From the NCBI GenBank assembly GCA_035622995.1, contig DASPUI010000092.1, positions 1-28,285 of the forward strand: a stretch of DNA of 28,285 nt, given 5' to 3'. The notes under the pieces are model-generated. The model worked only from the letters and a program-made list of their open reading frames with translations. It was not told where the DNA came from and ran no database searches. The stretch comes from DASPUI01 sp035622995. Its GTDB lineage: Bacteria > Verrucomicrobiota > Verrucomicrobiia > Chthoniobacterales > UBA10450. The translations under genes were made by a program, and so were the position numbers. This document shows positions 22,146 through 28,285 of the stretch, in pieces (positions within the stretch are counted from its first letter, which is position 1; the number at the start of each line of letters is the position of its first letter).

Positions 22146-23903
22146 ATGCCTGCAGCGACCCGCATTATCAGCCTGAATCTCGGCTCGCAGACAATTGGTC
22201 TGGCGGAGTTTCGCGCGCAGCCGCATGGCGGTTTGATTTTACTTGGTTGCGGATTTCGGGAATTGCTGATCGATCCATCGGGTGAGGGGATGCGCCGTCC
22301 GCAAATGGCGGCGGCCGTGCGTGAGTTAATGGGCCAGATGCAACTCAAAACGGGCAGCGTGAACTATGCTGTGCCGGGCCAGTCAGTTTTCGCCCGATTC
22401 GTTAAGCTGCCAGCGGTCGAAGAGGAAAAGATCGAGAAAATCATCGCGTTTGAAGCGCAACAAAACGTGCCGTTTCCAATCGACGAAGTAGTGTGGGATT
22501 ACCAACTGGTTGGTGGTGGCGCGGACGAACAGATCCAAGTCGTGCTGGTTGCGATCAAGTCGGATTTGTTGGACGAGATCAACGGTGCGGTTGAAGAAGC
22601 GGGTCTTCGCGCATCGATCGTCGATGTTGCGACCATGTCGCTTTACAACGCATTCCGTTATAATTACAGCGACTTGGGCGGCTGTTCGCTGGTGGTGGAT
22701 ATCGGCGCGCGGACAACCAACCTGCTCTTTGTCGAGTCGGGCAAAATCTTTTCGCGAAGCGTTCCCATCGGCGGCAGCTCGATCACGGTCGCGATTGCCA
22801 AGGAATTCAACGAACCGTTCTCGGCCGCCGAGTTTCGAAAGAAGCGCGACGGTTTCGTCAGTCTCGGCGGTGCCTACGCCGAACCGACGGACCCCGATGT
22901 GGCGCGAGTTTCAAAGATCATGCGCAGTACGATGACCCGATTGCACGCCGAGCTGATGCGCTCGATCAGCCATTACCGCGCGCAACAGCAGGGAAGTTCG
23001 CCGCAGCGCCTCTTTCTTTGTGGCGGAAGTGCAAGCACAGCCTACATGCGCGAGTTTTTTCAGGAGAAGCTGCAACTGCCGATCGAATTTTTTAATTCCT
23101 TGCGCAATGTCGCAGTCGCTGAATCAGCGCCGTTGAAGGAAATTGCGCATTCAGGTCACTTGTTAGGCGAATTGGTCGGTCTGGCTTTGCGGACGACGAG
23201 TGCTTGCCCGATGGAGTTGAGTTTGCGTCCGGCCAGCGTGGTGCGGCGGCAGGAATTGGAAAAGCGGCGCCCATTTTTCGTGATGGCCGCGGCCTGCTTC
23301 ATTTTTGCTCTACTCGGCTGGGGATTTTATTACGCGCGCGGCGCGCAAGTTGCGCGCCGCTCTACGGCGGAATTACAGGACCGGATCAACGCCCCGATGC
23401 GTGCGGCCGAGGCCAAGATCGACAATTTGCGCAAGCAAGCCAATTCGCTCGATAGCTTCGCAACTCCGCTCATCTCAGCGATCAATGATCGTTTCTTTTG
23501 GGTCGAAGTCCTGGAAGATCTTAACGCGCGGCTTCCAAAAGAGGACATTTGGATCACGGACCTTCTTCCAACGTCGGGTGGAAAACCGATTGGAGTAGAC
23601 GAAAAAGCGATCGCGGCGTTTGGCCCGACCCCGACGCCTGCGCCGACCTCAGCCCGACCGGGCGCGCGCGCGGAAGCCGGACCGGCGATCGACGGAATTT
23701 TTGTGCGCGGACTTTATCTGTTCAATCCAAAGCAACAGGAAGTGGTGGTCGATTATTTTCGCAATCTCGTCGGCTCGCCGTTCTACAATCTCGATCCGAA
23801 CAATCAGGCGCGTTACATCAAACCGACCACACCCGACAATACCGAGTGGGCTTTTCCGTACGAGTTGCGGCTCGACCTGAAAAAACCGGTCAAATTACCA
23901 TGA
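22146..23903 (+). CDS. PilM-PilN fusion, type IV pilus-like inner-membrane assembly protein (Amuc_1101-like)
   Basis: 585 residues in two parts. The first, about 1-360, is an actin-like PilM fold: SLNLGSQTIGLAEF near the N-terminus, NYAVPGQSVFARFVKLPAV, IEKIIAFEAQQNVPFPIDEV, nucleotide motif SLVVDIGARTTNLLFVESG from about 181, and LFLCGGSASTAYMREFF around 289. Then one membrane helix follows (FFVMAAACFIFALLGWGFYY, about 376-395). Next comes a PilN-like periplasmic part with a coiled coil (STAELQDRINAPMRAAEAKI), the family-like FFWVEVLEDLNARLPKEDIW, a Pro/Ala linker and a terminal alpha/beta domain. In classical systems PilM and PilN are separate and bind through the PilN N-terminal peptide. 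The stop overlaps the next ATG by four bases. Confidence 0.88.
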   Translation: MPAATRIISLNLGSQTIGLAEFRAQPHGGLILLGCGFRELLIDPSGEGMRRPQMAAAVRELMGQMQLKTGSVNYAVPGQSVFARFVKLPAVEEEKIEKIIAFEAQQNVPFPIDEVVWDYQLVGGGADEQIQVVLVAIKSDLLDEINGAVEEAGLRASIVDVATMSLYNAFRYNYSDLGGCSLVVDIGARTTNLLFVESGKIFSRSVPIGGSSITVAIAKEFNEPFSAAEFRKKRDGFVSLGGAYAEPTDPDVARVSKIMRSTMTRLHAELMRSISHYRAQQQGSSPQRLFLCGGSASTAYMREFFQEKLQLPIEFFNSLRNVAVAESAPLKEIAHSGHLLGELVGLALRTTSACPMELSLRPASVVRRQELEKRRPFFVMAAACFIFALLGWGFYYARGAQVARRSTAELQDRINAPMRAAEAKIDNLRKQANSLDSFATPLISAINDRFFWVEVLEDLNARLPKEDIWITDLLPTSGGKPIGVDEKAIAAFGPTPTPAPTSARPGARAEAGPAIDGIFVRGLYLFNPKQQEVVVDYFRNLVGSPFYNLDPNNQARYIKPTTPDNTEWAFPYELRLDLKKPVKLP

Positions 23904-24802
23904 ACTGGTTTCGCGAGAACCGATGGCTGGGCACGTTCTTTATTGTTTTTGGGATCAGCGCCCTCGCCGCGCTCTATTTTCTCTTGAGCGCGAAGAGCGG
24001 GTTCGAGGCGGCCGCCAGCCAATTCAGCGAAGTGTCAGCCGAACGCGCCCGGTTGGAACATCTCAATCCGTTTCCGAACGAGGCAAATTTTCAAAAAATG
24101 AAACGAGACCTCTCAGAGTACGGCGCGGCCTTGAATAAAACGAAGGATGAACTCAAAACCCAGGTGATCCCAATCCAGCCGATCGCGCCGAATGAGTTCC
24201 AATCGCATTTGCGTCAGGCCATGATCCAGGTCGGGGACAAAACCCGGGCAAATAAGGTCAAACTACCGGACAATTTTCACCTCGGCTTTGACGAATATAC
24301 AGCCGCGCTTCCGAATACAGTGGCCGCACCGTTGCTTGGTCAGGAGCTTGATCAGATTGAGCTGCTCATAAATATCCTTGCAGATGCGCATGTCGATGGC
24401 GTGACCGCCCTCAAGCGGACACCGCTGCCTGAGGAAAAGGCCACCGCTGCCGCAACGCCTGTTCCGGCTGGCGGACGAAAGCCCGCCGGTACGACGACCA
24501 ATGGTTTGAGGATGCTCGAACGCGCGATCGTGGAACTCGACTTTACCGCCTCGCCGTCGTCCGCGCGCAAAGTTTTGAATCAGATCGCCAGTTCGAATCA
24601 GCAATTTTTTATCATTCGCACTTTGCACGTTCGAGATGAACAGGAGAAAGGGCCACCGCGCGAGACGCCAGGAAGCACACCGCCGCCTGCGGGAAATGCG
24701 TCGGGAGCAGCGTCGGGTCCGAGTAGCGGACTCAAATTTATCGTCGGTAACGACCATATTGAAACGGCGGCGTGGATCGAAATTGTGCGCTTCACCTATT
24801 AA
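23900..24802 (+). CDS. Amuc_1100-like protein in the PilO position
   Basis: 300 residues. A short cytosolic N-terminus is followed by one membrane helix (GTFFIVFGISALAALYFLLS), a periplasmic coiled-coil part (about 35-90), and an alpha/beta domain. One segment reads LGFDEYTAALPNTVAAPLLG followed by QELDQIELLINILADAHVDG. The Akkermansia Amuc_1100 sequence, as I recall it, has LGF..Y....P...A...LGFEL..I..LVNKLAECG in the same place, which is the main reason for this name. A second domain (LERAIVELDFTASPSSARKV) and a Pro/Gly-rich loop follow. The overall plan is that of PilO, the partner of PilN. Start overlaps the PilM-PilN stop (ATGA); two bases separate it from the next gene. Confidence 0.82.
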   Translation: MNWFRENRWLGTFFIVFGISALAALYFLLSAKSGFEAAASQFSEVSAERARLEHLNPFPNEANFQKMKRDLSEYGAALNKTKDELKTQVIPIQPIAPNEFQSHLRQAMIQVGDKTRANKVKLPDNFHLGFDEYTAALPNTVAAPLLGQELDQIELLINILADAHVDGVTALKRTPLPEEKATAAATPVPAGGRKPAGTTTNGLRMLERAIVELDFTASPSSARKVLNQIASSNQQFFIIRTLHVRDEQEKGPPRETPGSTPPPAGNASGAASGPSSGLKFIVGNDHIETAAWIEIVRFTY

Positions 24803-24804
24803 AT

Positions 24805-25746
24805 ATGGATTGGGTTCGCCTGTATTATGATCGTGTGCTCCTGATTGCGGCAGCGCTGATATTATTCTTGTGTGCGATATCGATCTGGCGAAGCGCAGCC
24901 GGATTCAGTGAAAATTTCCCAGTCGTGCAAGCGGCTCCGGCGATGAAAAGCGCGGCGCCTCCCGGCAAAGCAAGCGAACTCCAGCTTGCGGTGGAGAAAT
25001 TGCACCAGCCGCCGCAATGGATTTTCGGCGGACGCTCGGGATTATTTGTTCCAGAGAAACACTTTATCGGCGCGAACGGGCTGCCGGCGACGCTCCAAAC
25101 CACGATGGTGCATCCGCCTGTGCCTAACGAGTGGCTCGAGCAGTTTGGTTTGCCAATTCAAGACGCCGATGTGCTGGATCAGGATCCAGACGGTGACGGC
25201 TTTACCAATCTGGACGAATGGGCCGGGCATACCAACCCGACCGATCGCAACTCGCATCCGGATTATGCGACGAAGCTGAAATTGAAATCGTTCACACAAG
25301 AGCCCTTTCGGCTGGTTTTCTCATCCTGGGTTGGCGACACGTTTGCCATCAACACAATCGACTTGAAACAGCCGACCCAGTTTTTAAAGCTCGGCGACGC
25401 GATCGCCGGGACGCAGTTCAAGATTGTGAAATTTGAGGAAAAACACCAGCCGAATCAGTATGGCACCGACATCGATGTGAGCGAGCTAACCCTCCAGCAC
25501 CAGGAGACGGACGAACAGCTGAAATTGACCAAGGAACAGGTCGCGATTTCGCCCGAATCGGTAGCGACATTTGTTTATAGCTGGGGCGGGCGGCGCGAAT
25601 TTGAGGTCCGAAAAGACCAGGAATTTTCATTGAAACCGCAGGAGCAGGTCAGGTATAAACTGGTTGACGTTCAGCCGACCAAGGCCGTGATCGTGAACCT
25701 GCAAAAGCCTAACGAGCGAATCGAGATCGGTTTGGTTACTCCATGA
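24805..25746 (+). CDS. Amuc_1099-like membrane-anchored protein with EF-hand-type loop
   Basis: 313 residues. One N-terminal membrane helix (LLIAAALILFLCAISIW) leads to a periplasmic part. Residues 127-138 read DPDGDGFTNLDE, a canonical 12-residue calcium loop (Asp 1, 3, 5, Gly 6, Glu 12) of the dockerin/thrombospondin-3 type. The C-terminal half is beta-rich (LRLVFSSWVG-like strands, KLGDAIAGTQFKIVKFEEKH, FVYSWGGRREFEVRKDQEF, VRYKLVDVQPTKAVIVNLQ), with a pattern like the homology region of PilP/GspC proteins that contact the secretin. This, and its place between the PilO-like gene and the secretin, suggest that it bridges the inner-membrane complex to the channel. That role is inferred. Confidence 0.8.
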   Translation: MDWVRLYYDRVLLIAAALILFLCAISIWRSAAGFSENFPVVQAAPAMKSAAPPGKASELQLAVEKLHQPPQWIFGGRSGLFVPEKHFIGANGLPATLQTTMVHPPVPNEWLEQFGLPIQDADVLDQDPDGDGFTNLDEWAGHTNPTDRNSHPDYATKLKLKSFTQEPFRLVFSSWVGDTFAINTIDLKQPTQFLKLGDAIAGTQFKIVKFEEKHQPNQYGTDIDVSELTLQHQETDEQLKLTKEQVAISPESVATFVYSWGGRREFEVRKDQEFSLKPQEQVRYKLVDVQPTKAVIVNLQKPNERIEIGLVTP

Positions 25747-25753
25747 TCTCCTG

Positions 25754-28285
25754 ATGAAGACCTCTTTCTTGCCTGATTCGTTCGCTTACTTCGGGTTTAT
25801 TCCAGTGTCGCTCTTTGTCTGCCTAACGAGCGTTGGGCAAAATGTGGACCGGATAGAGACCCGCGAAATTCAGCGGCGCGAAGCCGCCATACCGCATGGT
25901 GACGAAGCGTTGGCGGCGGGGAAACAGGCGATGGCCGACAAGAATTACACCCTGGCACACGAGCAATTCCGGATCGCAGTCACCTACCTTCCCAGCGCCG
26001 GACATGATGACGCGCTTAGCGGTTTTTGCGAAAGTGGGGTGAGATTGGCCGAAGAAAGAATTGCGGAAGCCAAATACGCCGAGGCCGAAGCGATTGTCCG
26101 CGAAGTTTTGGACGATCGATATAATCCGAACTGCCGTCCGGCCCTGGAGCTTCTGGCGCACTTGCAAACGCCCGGTTACTACAACCGTACCATGGGACCG
26201 AAGTTCATCGCCAAGGTCGAAGAAGTTAAAAAGCTTTTGACTGACGCCGAGGGCTATTACAAATCGGGCCGCTACGATCTGGCTTTCAAAAAATACGAGC
26301 AGGTGCTCGCCTTGGATCCGTATAACACTGCCGCCCGTCGCGGTGAGGAGAAGATCGACAACACCAAATACCAATACAACGAGGAAGCTTACAACGAGAC
26401 GCGCGCTCGGGCGCTTTGGCAGGTCGAGAAAGGCTGGGAGGAGCCGGTCCGTCAATATGGGCAGACCGTCGGTCCGCTAGCGGAGGCGTTTCAACGCGAT
26501 GCGACCGGCACGGCGCGGATCACCACTAAATTAAATACGATCATCATTCCGCGGGTGGAGTTTCGCGACGCAAGCATTCGCGAAGCAATCGACTTTTTGC
26601 GGCAACAAGCTGCTGCCAACGATCCGACAAGCGACGGCCGCAGAGGGGTCGATATCGTTTTGCGTCTGACTCCACTTGGACAAGTTTCGGGTCCGGCAAC
26701 GCCGGTTGAGCCGCTGCAACCGGCAGCAGTTGCTCCAGCGGGAACGACCGACGCTTCCCCGTTGGCTGGCGGTCCTGCCGTTGCCGCACCCGCTCCTGTT
26801 GTTGCACCGGCGGTGGTAGCAGCACCGGCGATCAATCCCGCCAACGCCCGAATTACCATTACCTTGAATCAAATCCCGCTGGGCGAAGCGCTTCGTTACA
26901 TAGCGAGCCAGGCCGGACTGAAGGTAAAAGTCGAACCGTACGCCGTCTCGATTATCCCGCTGAGCGAGCAGAGCAACGACTTGATCACTAAAGAATATCG
27001 CGTCCCACCCGGATTCATCAGCAGCAATGTCAACGTCGGCGTCTCAGCGCTGAATCAACCGGCGCGGGCGGCGACTGGCGGCGGGGCCGGCACGGCCAAG
27101 GACACGCAGGAATCGACTGGCGGTCATCAGCTCGTCAATCGTGAGGGAGCGCGGGAGTTTCTCGAAAGCCAGGGCGTGCCGTTTCCGACGGGGGCGAGCG
27201 CGAATTTTCTTCCGCAAAGCAGTCGGCTGATCGTTCGCAACACCCAGGATAACTTGGAATTGGTGGATGCGCTGGTTGAGCAGGCCAATGTGTCGGGTCC
27301 CAAGCAAGTCGAAATCGAATCGAAATTTGTCGAGATCACGCAGGATAATCTCAAAGAACTCGGCTTCGACTGGTTGTTGGGACCGTTTAATATCGGCAAC
27401 CACAAGGTTTTCGGCAGCGGCGGAACATCCGGTACCGGGACGACGGTAAATCCGGCTGATTATCCATTTGTCGATCCCTCAACCGGTCAGCCAGTGGGCC
27501 AATTTCCGATCACAGCCGGAAATCGCAGCGGCAGTATGGCCATTACTGCGAATGCGATCGATGCCCTCCTGTTTCCGTCAATGGGAACCAGCGCCGTCGC
27601 GCCCGGCATCTTCGGGATCGCCGGCGTATTTACCGATCCGCAATTTCAGGTGGTGATTCGGGCACTCAATCAAAAGAAAGGGGTCGATCTTTTGTCGGCC
27701 CCGCGCGTTACGACCAAGAGCGGCCAGCGGGCGGTGATTGAAATCGTCCGCGAATTTCGTTATCCCACACAATTTCAGCCGCCCCAGATTCCGCAGACAT
27801 TTGGCGGCAGTTTCAATCCATCGACAATTTCCACCGGCCAGAGTTCGAATAGCAACGCTTTTCCAGTAACGCCGACGACACCGACTGCATTCGAAACGCG
27901 TAATACCGGCGTGACTCTGGAAGTTGAACCGGTGGTCGGTCCAGATGGGATTACGATCGATCTGAATCTCGTTCCTCAAGTCGTGGAATTCGAGGGCTTC
28001 ATTAATTACGGCAGCCCGATCCAGACATTTTCAACCAATCTCCTGGGAGTATCGACACCGCAGGTCATTACGCAGAACGTCATCAATCAACCGATCTTTA
28101 ATACTCGCAAAGTTACGACCAGCGTGAGTGTCTGGGACGGTCAAACCGTCGTCCTCGGTGGGTTGATGAGCGAGAACGTCCAGAAGGTGGAGGATCGCAC
28201 GCCGATTATTGGCGACATTCCGTTAGTGGGGCGGCTATTCCGGACGAACACCGACCAGCATATCAAAACGAATCTGGTCATCTTC
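25754..28285 (+). CDS. Secretin of pilus-like/type II secretion system, Amuc_1098-like (3' end beyond window)
   Basis: 844 codons, open to the right edge. The N-terminus has a hydrophobic export signal (residues 8-26). TPR-like helices follow (AAGKQAMADKNYTLAHEQFR; AEGYYKSGRYDLAFKKYEQV), then VEFRDASIREAIDFLRQQAA (N0/STN-like) near 268. An Ala/Pro-rich linker precedes a second such domain about 366-400 (IPLGEALRYIASQAGLKVKV). Next are the N1-type FLPQSSRLIVRNTQDNLELV and the secretin beta domain: DLLSAPRVTTKSGQRAVIEI near 645-665, TLEVEPVVGPDGITIDLNLV, TTSVSVWDGQTVVLGGLMSE at about 788-807 and IIGDIPLVGRLFRTN. It forms the outer-membrane channel. ATG 25754 is seven bases after the previous stop and lacks a ribosome site. 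The TPR-like N-terminal extension is unusual compared with PilQ or GspD. Confidence 0.93.
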   Translation, partial: MKTSFLPDSFAYFGFIPVSLFVCLTSVGQNVDRIETREIQRREAAIPHGDEALAAGKQAMADKNYTLAHEQFRIAVTYLPSAGHDDALSGFCESGVRLAEERIAEAKYAEAEAIVREVLDDRYNPNCRPALELLAHLQTPGYYNRTMGPKFIAKVEEVKKLLTDAEGYYKSGRYDLAFKKYEQVLALDPYNTAARRGEEKIDNTKYQYNEEAYNETRARALWQVEKGWEEPVRQYGQTVGPLAEAFQRDATGTARITTKLNTIIIPRVEFRDASIREAIDFLRQQAAANDPTSDGRRGVDIVLRLTPLGQVSGPATPVEPLQPAAVAPAGTTDASPLAGGPAVAAPAPVVAPAVVAAPAINPANARITITLNQIPLGEALRYIASQAGLKVKVEPYAVSIIPLSEQSNDLITKEYRVPPGFISSNVNVGVSALNQPARAATGGGAGTAKDTQESTGGHQLVNREGAREFLESQGVPFPTGASANFLPQSSRLIVRNTQDNLELVDALVEQANVSGPKQVEIESKFVEITQDNLKELGFDWLLGPFNIGNHKVFGSGGTSGTGTTVNPADYPFVDPSTGQPVGQFPITAGNRSGSMAITANAIDALLFPSMGTSAVAPGIFGIAGVFTDPQFQVVIRALNQKKGVDLLSAPRVTTKSGQRAVIEIVREFRYPTQFQPPQIPQTFGGSFNPSTISTGQSSNSNAFPVTPTTPTAFETRNTGVTLEVEPVVGPDGITIDLNLVPQVVEFEGFINYGSPIQTFSTNLLGVSTPQVITQNVINQPIFNTRKVTTSVSVWDGQTVVLGGLMSENVQKVEDRTPIIGDIPLVGRLFRTNTDQHIKTNLVIF

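Noticed and set aside
23549..23899. N-terminal extension of the Amuc_1100-like frame into the PilM-PilN gene
   Set aside because: The extension is Arg-rich out-of-frame sequence; ATG 23900 gives the expected short N-terminus and membrane helix and an ATGA overlap.
25823..26455. A 210-codon minus-strand open frame under the secretin
   Set aside because: Overlaps the TPR-like part of a well-supported gene; no ribosome site or domain.

Overview
The window looks like a chromosomal segment of a Gram-negative bacterium of the phylum Verrucomicrobiota, probably a soil or freshwater lineage. The strongest reason is the right end. It carries a five-gene block whose order and protein architectures match, from memory, the Akkermansia muciniphila Amuc_1102-1101-1100-1099-1098 pilus-like/secretin locus. 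Several lipoproteins, a trans-envelope Mla lipid transport system and a secretin all imply an outer membrane. No rRNA, tRNA, CRISPR array, insertion sequence or prophage was recognised. Taxonomy is inferred, not proven.

Left part (1-8536): a partial purL on the minus strand, carrying a repeat-derived in-frame insertion; a tiny secreted-protein gene and the relic of another; a class III aminotransferase; a minus-strand lipoprotein with a TonB C-terminal domain; transaldolase (tal) preceded by a perfect hairpin; the tRNA methyltransferase trmL, whose start lies in a dispersed intergenic repeat; two tandem paralogous secreted peptidoglycan-binding proteins with Asn-rich repeats, each followed by a rho-independent terminator; an orphan LolD-type ABC ATPase; and a branched-chain aminotransferase (ilvE).

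Middle part (8590-14659): an mcsA-mcsB-clpC operon (protein-arginine kinase activator, protein-arginine kinase, Clp unfoldase) with overlapping genes and no ctsR, possibly expressed from a near-leaderless promoter. It is followed by a lipoprotein gene, then a minus-strand pair of a lipoprotein and a XerC/D tyrosine recombinase.

Right-middle part (14735-21358): a small ferredoxin-fold-like protein, then mlaE, mlaF and mlaD-like genes (retrograde phospholipid transport) coupled to a membrane PIN-TRAM (YacL-like) gene. After these come trpS on the minus strand, a UDP-glucuronate decarboxylase, an unknown secreted protein and a short Cys-rich zinc-ribbon-like ORF.

Right end (21564-28285): the pilus-like block. 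It contains a small exported protein, a PilM-PilN fusion, an Amuc_1100-like PilO-position protein, an Amuc_1099-like protein with an EF-hand-type loop, and a TPR-containing secretin that runs off the window. Together these resemble the inner-membrane alignment complex and outer-membrane channel of a type IV pilus/type II secretion machine. No pilin, prepilin peptidase or assembly ATPase is in view, so this locus is the best candidate here for an under-described system.
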